The notes under the pieces are model-generated. The model worked only from the letters and a program-made list of their open reading frames with translations. It did no database searches and had not been told where the DNA came from. Below, piece by piece: positions 36,026 through 47,544 of a stretch of DNA of 64,000 nt; the first letter of the stretch is position 1, and every line of letters starts with the position of its first letter. The stretch is from Urechis unicinctus (Eukaryota > Annelida > Polychaeta > Xenopneusta > Urechidae): contig CM067344.1 of NCBI GenBank assembly GCA_034190875.2, forward strand, positions 18,398,612-18,462,611, written 5' to 3'. The position numbers and the translations under genes are program-made.

Positions 36026-39000
36026 ATGACGAAAGAAAACACCTTGTCACATGACAACCGTGGGTTGGATAATGTCGTTGATGCGGGCATTGAGTCTAAA
36101 GGGATAGATAAAGGATCGAATGATCACTCAGCGCCAAACAATCGTGACGACGACCTGCACTGTGGATTTGGTAGTTGCAAGCCTGGCTGGCTTCAGATAT
36201 GCAACAACCCAAAGGCCATGCTGGTATGGATGTCCTGGTTTGCATTCATTCAAGGTGGGTTGATATTTGCTTATACTTATAGAAAATAGTAGACAGATGT
36301 GACTCAGTTGAAATTATGACCATGTCAACTTAGCAGTTACGGTATAGAGGGATACGGGTGTCATCAGTCAAGATGTAAGCAGTCCTTATATTTTATTCAC
36401 GTGCTTCTTGAATGTAATATTCATTTGCATGCGGGAGCGCCTTAATTGTTCACAGGATTCGCGGTGAACGGCATCAACAACGTGAACACAGCCAGCGTGG
36501 AACGCCGCTTTGAACTAAGCAGTTCACAAGTCAGTCTCATCTCGTCAGCTTACGATATTTCGGCGGGAATCTTCGTCTTGCCCATAACGTACTACGCCAC
36601 TTATGCGCACCAACCGCGCTTGTTGGCCTTTTCTGCGCTGATAATGTCTGTGGGGTCTTTCATCATGGCAGTAGCTCACTTTGCTACGGGCTTGTATCAA
36701 CTGCAGGAGAGCACAGCCGACTATTGTGATGGTAAGAAAAGAAGAATTACAACTAAATAACGCACTGATTCTTGATATAACAATAATGTCCAAGGTTATT
36801 GGCGCTGTTCTCGAAATACTACATTCAAATACCATGTGTTGAATGGAATAAATGTGTAAATGCAGGAAATGCCACGATTTGTTCGACTGAAGACGATGGC
36901 TCGGGTCTCCATGGCTACCAAGGAGTATTAATTCTGGGCCAGTTTCTCCATGGCATCGGAGGAACAACGCTGTATTCTGTGGGCATTGTGTTCATTGACA
37001 CTTCAGTGAGTGCTAAGTCGTCTCCACTCTATCAGGGTTAGCATCTATTTATTGAAACCCGCATTGCAGCCAGCTAAGTCGATTCTTACCCCAAAACAGA
37101 ACTACTGCGATGACAAAAAAATCAGCATGCCTAGATATCAGTTTTACATCACATTAATTATTCATGCGAAAATAATTATTGGCCTGTAACATGTGAGAGA
37201 ACGGCGAACAACTGTTGAAGGAAGATGTTGAGAGAAATAACATTCTGACTCTCTAAAAACTAGAACCCATTTTCGTGTTTAAAATTTCTTTAGCATGTTA
37301 ATATTATGTGTGAGTTTACTCTAGAGTTTTGTATTTGCAGGGATATTCTACGCCTTATCTGCCTTAGGACCAGCATTGGGATATCTGCTTGGTGGCTTCT
37401 TTCTCAGCAATTACGTGGATATAGACAGACTGAGCGCTGATGAGTAAGTCAGACTAAACTTATGTAGGTTACTCACAGAAGAGATATTGTGAATAACAAA
37501 GCTCGGTCGTTTTTTTTAGTTTGGCATGGTATTGGCTTAAAACTGTGATCATGAGTTTAGTTCTCATAAAACCGCGATATTTTAAGAAAGCAGTAAATAA
37601 ACATTTTTATTTTATTGAACTCTTCTTGATTATACGTAATAGAATCTCCATCGATTCTACAGACCCCCAGTGGGTAGGAGCTTGGTGGTTAGGCTTCCTT
37701 GTCTCAGGTTGTCTCGCTATCTTCGCCTTCGTGCTTCTCCTGCCCTACGCCCGGGAACTTCGCGTAAGCTCATTCCAATATTTTTGCTACGGAAATCATT
37801 AATCGATCATGTACACCATGAGACGTCATAACGCCATGTACACCATGAGACGTCATAAGGCCATGTACTCCATGCGACGTCATAACGCCATGTACTCCAT
37901 GAGACGTCATAAGGCCATGTACTCCATGAGACGTCATAACGCCATGTACACCATGAGACGTCTTAACGCACACTTAAAATACGATGCGTTAATGATGCGT
38001 TCCGTAAAATGTGTCCTTATAATGCAAAGCCCAAAAGAATATGTTGATCCGTCTGGAAAAACTCATCGTGCGAACACACCGGCGCTGCACAATATGCAAG
38101 CTTACGATGATGAGGAGACAGGAGGCAACTCCGTGTAGATAAGCGCATCGTGATGCAATGGAGCACAATGATGATCCGTCAGACGAAACGAGTCTTTAAA
38201 GGCCACGTATTGGATGACGCTCAGCTTTGCTTTGCACTTGGCAGAGAAGTTATGGTCTCCGTTCAGACATTATGGCTCTTGTGCCAGTTCTTTCAGGTGT
38301 ATCTGTCACCAGATAGATTCCTCTCTTGAGTCTATAGCAACTACACAGTTCCTGCTGATGTTATCTGTCATCAGCTAGACTCTACTTGTGAGTCTCATCT
38401 TAATAATGCCTTTCTGATGATCACGGACGAGTCCCCATTTGTCACAGGTGGAATCAACAGGCGATGCGTCTTGTGGTTTAATTATTTATTTATCATAACT
38501 TTCCTTCAGCGAACCCACCGGCATAATGACACTCTCCCACAATCACTCTCCTTTATGAAACAGCTCTCATCTTCCATGTCCATATACTCAATAGAAGACA
38601 TACTGGTTTTCAAACAGCCTTTCATTCAATCACTCACGACCCACTCCTGTCACACTCAAATCCATTCAACACAATTCAACCACGCTCAACAATTAAACGA
38701 CAATACAACAGTATGTGTCAGGTATATGCATATTGAAGAGTGAATTTTGGTAGTGGCTTAGATAAAGTGAGTGAGAAGGTTTGCTTAACCTAAACTTCTT
38801 GTATTCCCTCCAATAAGAGGCTGCCCAAGTGCGACTAGAAAGGGTATCAGAGGCTCACGACCAGGGCGCAGATAACCCAGTGGCCCAAGAAGAGTTTGGT
38901 AAGAGCATCAAAGACCTACCAGCCTCGCTTAAGTCTTTGCTGATGAACCCAGTCAACATCTCGGTCACAATCGCCGGGGCCACCGAGAGCTTCACCACAG

Positions 39001-40733
39001 CCGGCGTGGCGACCTTCTTGCCCAAGATAATACAAGTCCAGTTTAATCAGACTCAGACTTACTCTGCCTTTACTTCTGGTAAGTAAAATGCCAGAGAACT
39101 GACCTAATGCAGTTGAATAAGATTTTTTGCATGATGAGTTGAAAAAGACGGTGTACGCGAATACGACATGGTTACTTTGGACTGATTTCAAATTCGCACC
39201 AACTAGAATCAGTGAAAGGTTGCAGTTAGACACTGAGATGAAATCAAGGCCTTTCTTCCACTTCAGGTGTCCTTGCAGTGGTAGGCGCTGTGACGGGTAT
39301 GTTCGGGGGCGGGTTGGCATCGCGCTTATTGAAGCTCAAGGTACGTGGTAACATCATACTAGCTGCAGTAGCCAGTGTGGTTAGCGACGTTTGGTATGAT
39401 CATGCGATGTGACATGGACAACGAAGCTGGCATATCTGCTCCCTATCCTGACAGGTAACAGCAGCATTTGGTGCCACTTTTTGTAATTAACAATATAGGG
39501 TTAATAGAAGTGAAATGTCACTCATTTCCCATTTCTTTCATGACAAATATATTGACTTAATATGCCATAATAAACGGTTATGAATTTATGCAGTTCTCAA
39601 CAGGCTGTCAGCAGGATCAATCTAACTTCTGGCTGCAATGCGAATTGTCACTGTAATGTACAGAGTTATGAGCCCATGTGTAGCGCTGCAGGACTGCAGT
39701 ACTTCTCTCCCTGTCATGCAGGTTGCCTCCCTGGTGCCAAGTACAAAGATGATGATGGTGTTAGTGCACAAACCATAATCGCCTTATTTTTGCTCTTCTG
39801 TCATTAACCTGACGTTCACGTGTATTAAGCTATTGTACCACTTCGGCTTCGTTTGTCGCAGGTGATATCCTTCACCAACTGTTCCTGTGGTTTTTTTTTA
39901 AAAATGGGACAACACGTCCATGGGTAAAGTTGCAAACGATGGACGCTGTGAAAACAGCTGTGTTGAGCTCTACATTTTCTTGGCATTCGTGTTTGTTTCC
40001 ATAGTTGGTACATTCAAGCAGACTGTACCAGCAATCGCCATTGCTCTCAGGTAAGAGACAATCAAGCCAACTACATTTTGTTTTTAAATGTTTTTGTTAT
40101 TTTGCATCGGTGTTATTCGGTGTCAGTACGTGTCACAGTGGATAGTGGTTGTTTGAAGGAAGTGGTGTTCTGTGTCAGGTGTATACCGGAGAACCAGAGG
40201 TCATTTGGTATGGGCGTCAGATGGGTCTTCATGCGATTCCTAGGTGTGTATAATGGTCCAGTTAAACTTGCTGATATTGCTGATTTTCTTATTTTGTTTA
40301 TCGTTGTAAAATGCACATATATTAGCTTAATTTGAATGATAACATATCGTTTGTTAAGCATGTCTGTTAAATATGAGCCTGTTAATGATTTTTGTGTGTC
40401 ATAACTTAAGGTAGTGTCTTAGGACCAATATCCTTCGGTTCAGTAATTGACAGCACTTGTCAGGTATGGCAATATACCTGTGATGAGCAAGGATCCTGCT
40501 GGATATACGACAAATCTCAATTCAGTTACCTCATTATCGCGCTGATTGCTTCATTGAAATCAGTAGGGCTCACCGCATATATCGCTGCTTACTGCTTCTA
40601 TAAACGGCCGCATCAAGAACGGGAAATGGCAATGGAAATCAACAGTACCGCTACTAATGGCGATAAATCTGGTGACATAGCTGATGGATTTACTAACCTG
40701 GCGCTTGATCGTGATGTCAACGAAGCTACTTGA
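36026..40733 (+). pseudogene. SLCO/OATP transporter, copy B, with two frameshifts
   Basis: Tandem paralogue of the gene at 24702, with the same eleven-exon structure: 36026-36254, 36456-36731, 36866-37036, 37341-37443, 37643-37763, 38820-39078, 39267-39454, 39594-39759, 39862-40050, 40179-40243 and 40411-40733. It keeps the OATP signature (PQWVGAWWLGFL), the Kazal-like loop and the C-terminal tail. Exon 7 is 8 bases shorter than in copy A near 39380-39400 and then meets TGA at 39410. Exon 9 is one base longer around a T9 run (39892-39900) and also goes out of frame. Exon 5 ends in a different phase from copy A, matched by its exon 6. Unless both indels are assembly errors, this is a recent pseudogene. 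Exons 2, 8, 10 and parts of 1 and 3 are almost identical to copy A. Confidence 0.85.
37809..37970. repeat. 27-bp tandem repeat in SLCO-B intron 5
   Basis: Six copies of a 27-bp unit containing CACCATGAGACGTCATAACG, varying at ACACC/ACTCC and AACG/AAGG. Each unit carries GACGTC. Because 27 is divisible by three, both strands read through. Confidence 0.96.
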
Positions 40734-43338
40734 GCGCTAAGTGGTCATGCGATTGTTGTGTTTCCCACGCACAATAACTGCAAACGACATATCTCAAAAA
40801 GCGTACTCAGGCATTGGTCAGAGTGATAGGCTATGGCTTCAACTGTAATATATTTACCGATTATGCCAATCCGTAAGCAACCAGTATAATTTGTTTCGTG
40901 CACAATATGTTTTCCGAATACTGCACTCATGAATATCATGATGGAAGATTTATTCCATTGTGTGCCATTTTTCGATCGTTGTTACTTGACCTTTAGGTAA
41001 TCTTTCTGTCGCAATATAGTAATAGAGTTTCTTATTTATTTAAATGATTAGGATAAAGTAGAAACAAGCCATATCACAAGTGGTGTTGATTTCAGAATAA
41101 ACTTAAACACTGCTATCCTTCTAAAATCAAATAACCATTGCATATTAACAAACTGCTTGATCTTGGCTCGCAAACACTCAGACAGTTTTAAGTAGCTATA
41201 TAAAGTGGAACCCCGCGAATAATTTTGTCAGAAATAATTTGACCCGAAAATTTGTCTTGAATAGCTCTGACAATGGTCAATGCCATTTTTTAGATCGCTC
41301 AGAAAATAGACAATCGAGTGCTCAAACATGGCTCGTGTTCTGATTGGATGCGATTTTTGATTGCTCCAATGAGTGGTTTGCCACGAGTACCGAGAGTCAT
41401 TTAGGTTTTTCAGACCACTTAATTCATGGCATCTCCCGATTTGGTTTTATGAGCATAAGAAACGGTCAGCACTTTTGAAGAAGTAGAGAGCCGGTTAACT
41501 TTCTCTGGCTTGATAGATTAGGGTTTTTCTCATAGGAGGTAACAATCATCACCGAACCTCACAAGGAAGCCGAGAAGGAAGGCCGGTGCATACACACGCT
41601 TTATTGGGCTTAAGGAAGTCCAAGAACACCGCTGCACATAGCTGGGGCCAACATTTAATGGCATAACAACATTAAGAATATTAGTGAGGGTAGAAGCTGG
41701 TCTGGAAAAGAGGGACTACATTTCCCTTTCTAGAGAAGCGATGAGAATGGCTGTTAATACAGTCGCGTCTTCCGGTGATGCGGGGTTGGTATTACGCATG
41801 AAGGCAGCGAGCATCCAAGGTTCAAGTGGAAGTTCACGAAGGGTGTATTTCCGAGAGACTTCTTAACCGAGTGTAGCATTAGCTTTATGTCGAACTGTGA
41901 TAGGCCGACAAAGGGGACAGCGATATGTGAATGAAGCACACTAACAGCGTTTAAGTGCCTATGACACCTAAAATTTGATTTTTTTAGCGTATTATGAACG
42001 AATCGATGCGGGTCGAATGGTGTTAACATTTTTGGCCTTGAACAAATGATAAAAGAGATATCTAACGTTCTTTGTAGCGAAGCGGTATTTCGTGCGCGAA
42101 CCTAGGGCAACCGGAAAAGACGCTTGTGGATTCACCCTGGTTCAGCCGCCCAAATCAGCTTACATAGAAACCACGTTGTCAACCGTGAATTAATAACTTT
42201 TCATATCATTTTAGAATTTAGACTAAAAAGACCAAGAGTGCCTTCAATTTCCTTGAAACATAAAAAAAAATGTATAGTTAAATTGCTCTTTATGTCCTTA
42301 GATATGAGTTGTGCGACAGAATTGGAAAAAATTAACACCAACAAGATATTGCATGGGGACATCATGATGCTATTAAGTCCTCCTATATAGAGGCATTCCA
42401 TGGATGGTTCTCTGATTCAGTTTGCCCAAAAAAACTATGCTTTCAGCTATCCTGGCCTGTTTTGCTGATAAATCTTTCATCAATCCCAGCCTGCTTAGCA
42501 GAATTGTTTTCTAGTTTTAGGGGACAAATTTTACCTGATAGGGAATTCATTAACAAAAACGAAGTGGAATAAACCAGTTGTTTAATTCCATGAAGTATCT
42601 TTCCTCATGCCTCATGTCTTTTAGCAATGACAATCAACAAGTAAAAATGAATGCCCCAGGAGAGAGATGCGACGTGTGGGGACAATTAACTAGAAAGCAT
42701 CAACACGTGTAAATGTCAAACATCTTCAAAGACTATATTTTCACTACATTCAACATACTAATGTGATACATAAACAATCTACAGAACACTTAGGAGAGTG
42801 GTGCCTATAATTCATGACAAATATACCAAGTGTCGTATTTTGACGTCGTTATGACGTCATCACCAGTGCTCATTAAGATGTTATCTAGCATGGAGTCACT
42901 AAATTGAGTAACGCTCGAACCTCCTGTACACACATGAAGACGACAAGCCCGCCGCATCAAAAATGATGGGTAAAGGCGCTTGTGAGGCTGACACAATGCT
43001 ATGGGCTCCGTATACTATGGTATCGATGCCTGTCGCTCCAAGTTAGGTTTTAATCCGATGCTGATTCCCTACTTATTGGTCTGTGCGATTTTATGGTCGA
43101 TAGCAGAAGTCGTGTGTGGACACTCCGCAGCTATTGGGTCCTCAGCAAATATTCCCTCATTACATGGATCACGCACAGCTGGCTATCTTGCGGATGACGC
43201 GCTATAACAATGTCAGATTCATTGTAACCTGGCCGACTCTGTTTAACTAATGATATTGTGAATTTTGTTGTCCTGAATAGTCGAATTCCTGAAATCTAGT
43301 TTATGTAAGGTTTGGCATCGTTTGGCCGATAACAGAGC
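40734..43338. other. no gene recognised
   Basis: Contains the presumed 3' flank of SLCO copy B, with an AATAAA at about 41096. The remaining frames on both strands lack recognisable domains. Confidence 0.45.
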
Positions 43339-43346
43339 CAGCAGCT

Positions 43347-43774
43347 CAGAGTCGACTGTGGTTTTTGGGCATAGGCTACCCCCGAGGCTCGAGTGGGTCG
43401 AAGAAACCTTTTTTCATGAAAAAACCTATTGTTCTGGCACCAAACCTTCTTTGAGAGCGTACTTTTGGTCATACATTTGTGGTCAAACATGGGGCGAGCC
43501 TTGGCCCCAGCCTCGTACAAAGGTCGTTTTGGAACCGAGCCAGCCTCTATACAACGGGTCACAGAGTCTACTGTCGTTTTTGGGCATAGGCTACCCCCGA
43601 GGCTCGAGTGGGTCGAAGAAGCCTTTTTTCATGAAAAAACCTATTGTTCTGGCACCAACCTTCTTTGAGAGCGTACTTTTGGTCATACATTTGTGGCCTA
43701 CATGGGGCGAGCCTTGGCCCCAGCCTCGTACAAAGGTCGTTTTAGAACCGAGCCAGCCTCTATACAACGGGTCA
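43347..43774. repeat. 215-bp unit in tandem within left inverted repeat
   Basis: Two head-to-tail copies, 43347-43561 and 43562-43774, more than 90% alike. Only one copy is present at the right end of the element. Confidence 0.95.
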
Positions 43775-43808
43775 AAGTCCGCTCCTCTGTGACCATATTC
43801 GACAACCA

Positions 43809-43937
43809 ATGGAAACTCATATGGTATACACAATGACTCATGCAGAGAGAGCAAAGGCCGTACGCAAAGAATTGGAGGCAAAGACTGGGAAGCGTCCACC
43901 GTATGCCTTTTCAAAGTCAGCCTTGGAAGAGCAGTAG
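43809..43937 (+). pseudogene. truncated duplicate of the TIR-borne gene start
   Basis: ATG at 43809 opens a 42-codon frame containing MVYTMTHAERAKAV, almost the same as the N-terminus of the minus-strand gene at 46849. It ends at TAG 43935-43937, where the inverted repeat ends. It exists because the repeat arm includes the 5' end of that gene. Confidence 0.8.
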
Positions 43938-43978
43938 GCGCTACCCGTCGCGCTATCAACACTTGTGCATGACCTAGA

Positions 43979-44284
43979 TTGGGGTCACATGAGCAATGTG
44001 GAAAGGCTTGCAAATTTGAATACTGCAAGCAGCACTGGTGGCGAGCAAGCAAGTACATGGTTAAGCCACCGGCCTCCTGTATACACTGTGGACGCGCAAC
44101 CATCTCGAGTTTGCAGATTTGCACATCTTGTGGTTCTAAGCGGGAACGCGACGTGCTATGCTGGACAGAAAACGATGCAGACAAATCTTTCCACAGGTGC
44201 TTAAACAGCTTCAAGCTTGCACTTTTCCATGTAGAAAGGGTCCTGACTTGGGATAGGCTTGGGAGCCGGTTCTGGTTTTGGTAA
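43979..44284 (+). CDS. cysteine-rich (zinc-binding-like) ORF, unknown function
   Basis: This plus-strand frame has no ATG at its open start. It carries regularly spaced cysteine/histidine pairs: CGKACKFEYCKQH, then CIHCGR, CTSCGS, and a basic tail. The pattern suggests one or two zinc ribbons or fingers binding nucleic acid or protein. The coding part probably ends near 44230, where it converges on the minus-strand gene ending at 44201. I do not recognise the family. The true start may be a non-ATG codon, an exon junction or lost. Confidence 0.45.
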   Translation: MGSHEQCGKACKFEYCKQHWWRASKYMVKPPASCIHCGRATISSLQICTSCGSKRERDVLCWTENDADKSFHRCLNSFKLALFHVERVLTWDRLGSRFWFW

Positions 44285-44870
44285 GAAATTCGATGCGGCT
44301 TCCATATGGTTCCGTGGGATTTTCAAGACCTTCAATGCAAGAAATGCGGCAACTCCTACGGATCCCACCATTTGCAATCTTGTCGAAAACGACGCTAGGT
44401 CCACAATCGCTCCTACATTGGTTCCAACCTCTTCTATATCGTCTTCCAGAACCGACAAACTGTCGTCTATTTCCTCCTCTACGGATTCTGCAATATCGTC
44501 TACCTTTTTGTCTATATCGCCCGCCTTTATTTCTATATTTTCGCATTGTATAGTAGAAATCGTATGAATAGGGTCCATATCGTGGCGGTAGTATTTCCTG
44601 GGGGCTACTTCCCATATCTGGCGCCTCTTGGAGTACCCTACTCTCGGAAACCATATTGGAAGATTCATGGGGGAGGCCACTCTCGGAGTCTTCCATTCCG
44701 ATTCCGGAATGGAGCATAGAGCTTGTTGCCGTATTCCATATTCTATGGAGTCTACTAGTACCAATACCATAGTTTTTTCGAATCTGCTCCGCCGATACAT
44801 TCCCTTGCAAATCGCGGATTTCTTGTATTTGTTTCTCGAATAGCTGTTGTTTTCGCATGGTGTATACCAT
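44201..44870 (-). pseudogene. element ORF: HTH-like start, acidic coiled region and membrane segment
   Basis: The minus-strand ATG at 44870 begins MVYTMRKQQLFEKQIQEIRD and leads into a basic region (VSAEQIRKNYGIGTSRLHRI) that looks like a helix-turn-helix. Near 44570-44600 the coding potential moves by one base to the frame ending at 44201. That frame is acidic and heptad-like (DDIAESVEEEIDDSLSVLED), then has a hydrophobic stretch (VGSVGVAAFLALKVLKI) and a proline-rich tail. Either a frameshift has broken one gene or two ORFs overlap. Function unknown. Confidence 0.45.
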
Positions 44871-45239
44871 GTACCAACACCAAAGTTCAATACATGGTAT
44901 GTACACCAACCATACTATACCACCAACCATACTATACCACACACACTCCAGCAACTAGTCTCCTGGCCCGCTCCCAACGCGGCTCCACCCACGTGACCTA
45001 TTACATCCTAGGCACGTGATACTCAGGTTACCAACGCAGTTCCCTCAAAGTTATTTTTTTCTGCCCAGCGTCCACTGCTCTTCTTCCCACTGCTGCTCCA
45101 TATACTTGACCCTGGATACGGCCATATAAGCCAAGTTTGCCCAGCCGAGGTAGTCGTCAACGAGCCACACTTTTTGCGGTGATTGGATGATAAGGCCTTG
45201 GGAGCCATGAATTGTATTGGCGTAACCATATCGCCATTT

Positions 45240-45780
45240 TTAGGGGATGCCAGGTTCGGGGCAGGCCAGCGTTCCTACCACAGAGAGCGGCGCATGCACC
45301 ACGTCGTTGACAACAAGGTTGGAACTACCACCGCCGGGTATGGCAACAAGCCTGTTCTGATGACGAATGCTCTTTAGATGATATATCAGCAGCATCGGTA
45401 TGATGGGGAATAGAACTCTGTGCCATTCAAAGAGGATGTCTGTGATCTGGTCGCGTATCTTTATACGCGAGGCTAGGACCATATTGCCTGGATGCCACTG
45501 CTGGACAAAGTCATCCCACTTCCACACGTCTGTTTGCTTTTCAAAGGATATGATGGCCTCTCGCAGGTGGAGTGAGACGAGAACCCGGCGTTCAACTAGG
45601 AAGGCAAGTAGCGCCAGTGGCACCCATTTCTTTTCTCTGAAATGACCGCCCACCCAGTGCACGACCACTGGATGTACTCCTGCCGCAAACTCCCATGCAA
45701 CCACTTCTGAAAATCATGTAGCGTCGTTCCCAGGCAGTGGTCCATTGATGGAACTAGTGGCGTGGGTGACCGAAGCGGGT
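45240..45780 (-). pseudogene. element ORF with hydrophobic segment, unknown
   Basis: The minus-strand frame is open from 45704 to 45240 and extends upstream to about 45780 past one in-frame TGA. Visible features: HWVGGHFREKKW, KWDDFVQQWHPGNMVL, and a probable membrane helix VLFPIIPMLLIYHL. No recognised family. Composition resembles the other ORFs of the element rather than the flanks. Confidence 0.4.
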
Positions 45781-45833
45781 AAACCAGGGAGTGCAATCAC
45801 CCAGTCCTTGGATGGACGCTGGATAGCAGTGTT

Positions 45834-46849
45834 TCATGTTGAACGTCGGGGAGATATCCAGAACAACCAATGGTCAATGGTCAGGGTGGCGTCACCGGTG
45901 GTTTCCTGAATTGATTGCCAGATGTCGCCTTCATAGAAGTCTACGGTGAGGGTGCGTGGAAACGAGAGATTGACCGACCAGGCATGGCCATTGTGAAGAA
46001 CGATGTGAATGGGAGCCCAGAGCTTATATGTTGTGCCCTGGTATAGTTTGCCGCCGACAATGTCACGAACGACAATGCTGTGAGAAAGGATGCTTTCTAA
46101 CCCAGGAAGATCACCTATCCGTGCTCCGGCGTCGTGCACCCCTTCTTCACATTCTAGAATCTTTTCTTTTCTTTTCTCAGTCAATCCGTTGCCAATCTGC
46201 TGCCGCACGAAATGCTCCAGGACTCGCTTGGCCACGCAGTTGACATTGGTGCTCTCATCGGGGTTAGCTTTTGGACATCTGCCTCACGGACCGCATATGT
46301 GCCGGAGATGACTGCTGTCACCGAATATGCATGCCTATAGTATTTCAGATTGATTCCTACCAAGACCCCCGGGCGTGTATTTTTTGTCAGCAGAATGATT
46401 TTCTTATTCTTATCCTGCACGGGCAGATATTTATCTCTGAGCTCCCACTCGCCCCCCACCCCGGACTTCCTGCAGAAACACGATACGTAGTAGATGTCTG
46501 ATTGGAGCTTCTCGAGGATTTCTTTTGCGCGTTCTGTGGTAAGCCCGGCGTTGGAGCCCGCGTTGGTGCTCCAGGTTGTCCAAAGCATCGACACGTCATC
46601 TAGGTCAAACTCATCTTTGGCAGTTTCGTATGCGTGCGTCCAAGGAGCGTCTTGTGGAGGCTGTATCTCATTATAGACTTTCGGGACCACCTCTTGCAGC
46701 TCTAGAGCCTTCAACTGCGCCTCCTGCTCTTCCAAGGCTGACTTAGAAAAGGCATACCCGGGACGATTCCTAGTCTTTGCCTCCAATTCTTTGCGTACGG
46801 CCTTTGCTCTCTCTGCATGAGTCATTGTGTATACCATATGAGTTTCCAT
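45834..46849 (-). pseudogene. largest ORF of the TIR element, one frameshift
   Basis: ATG at 46849 lies inside the right inverted repeat. The first frame (to 46181) contains METHMVYTMTHAERAKAVRK, a charged helical region, then LDDVSMLWTTWSTNAGSNAG and NTRPGVLVGINLKYYRHAY. Around 46240-46255, in a CCAAAAGC context, coding potential passes by one base to the frame ending at 45834, which has NVNCVAKRVLEHFVRQQ, LTEKRKEKIL and HIVLHNGHAW. The latter blocks faintly recall the region preceding the exonuclease of some viral family B polymerases, but this is a guess. About 340 residues if the frames were one gene. No known catalytic motif seen. Confidence 0.5.
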
Positions 46850-47274
46850 TGGTTGTCGAATATGGTCACAGAGGAGCGGACTTTGACCCGTTGTATAGAG
46901 GCTGGCTCGGTTCCAAAACGACCTTTGTACGAGGCTGGGGCCAAGGCTCGCCCCATGTAGGCCACAAATGTATGACCAAAAGTACGCTCTCAAAGAAGGT
47001 TGGTGCCAGAACAATAGGTTTTTTCATGAAAAAAGGCTTCGATCCTCTCGGGCCTCTGGGGTAGCCTATACCCAAAAACGACAGTTGACTCTGTGCTGCT
47101 GAGCCAGAAGAGTGACAAGGTTTCGCGAGAGGTGTGGCAAATCTTTTGCTTGGATATCGGGCGACGTGGATAGTTAGTCCAAGACGACACTGACATCCCA
47201 AAACTGAATGTAGCGAGTCTGCTTGTGTACACACCTCTCATCAGTCGTTTTATAGTGGGGTGCTGACTTAAGGG

Positions 47275-47510
47275 TTTGCCGTGCGATAACTGCGACCGTG
47301 TCGATATATCACCAAGCAGCAACCAGATTTGAGAAGGTCCCTCATAGAGCACCACTGCTCTAACAAGGCAACACTACGGAGGGTCTTAATATCACGCACA
47401 CCTTGCAAATCTTATAACGAAGGTTTTCTCAAGAGTCATTTGCTTGTCAGCCGCTAATCTGGTTGCGTATAGCTCATCGGGAAGTCACGGTATTATCCAA
47501 TCTCCCCGGA
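47275..47510 (-). repeat. dispersed repeat family R1, copy 1
   Basis: Reverse complement of 60600-60830, sharing GTGACTTCCCGATGAGC, GCAACCAGATTAGCGGCT, CAAGGTGTGCGTGATATTAT and CGACACGG(T)TGCAGTTAT blocks. No coding frame. Confidence 0.85.
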
Positions 47511-47544
47511 ATCATACTGAGGCGCGAAATTCTTGACTGAAAAC

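Larger units (their letters stand above)
43339..47101. mobile_element. 3.8-kb element with long terminal inverted repeats
   Basis: The sequence beginning CAGCAGCTCAGAGTCGACTG at the left end is matched in reverse complement at the right end (to about 47101). The shared arm runs about 360 bp at the right (46743-47101) and about 600 bp at the left (43339-43940), the left being longer because a 215-bp unit is tandemly duplicated there. The arms include the first ~40 codons of the gene starting at 46849. Interior ORFs are mostly on the minus strand, with one plus-strand cysteine-rich frame, and codon use and GC content are higher than in the flanks. Long TIRs and an ORF cluster recall polinton- or virus-like elements, but I recognise no capsid, integrase or protease gene, so the class is unknown. 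Confidence 0.75.

Noticed and set aside
43296..43562. Frames across the left inverted repeat, including one of 156 codons at 43322
   Set aside because: They follow the 215-bp tandem duplication and reappear at the right end in other orientations; no family or start context.
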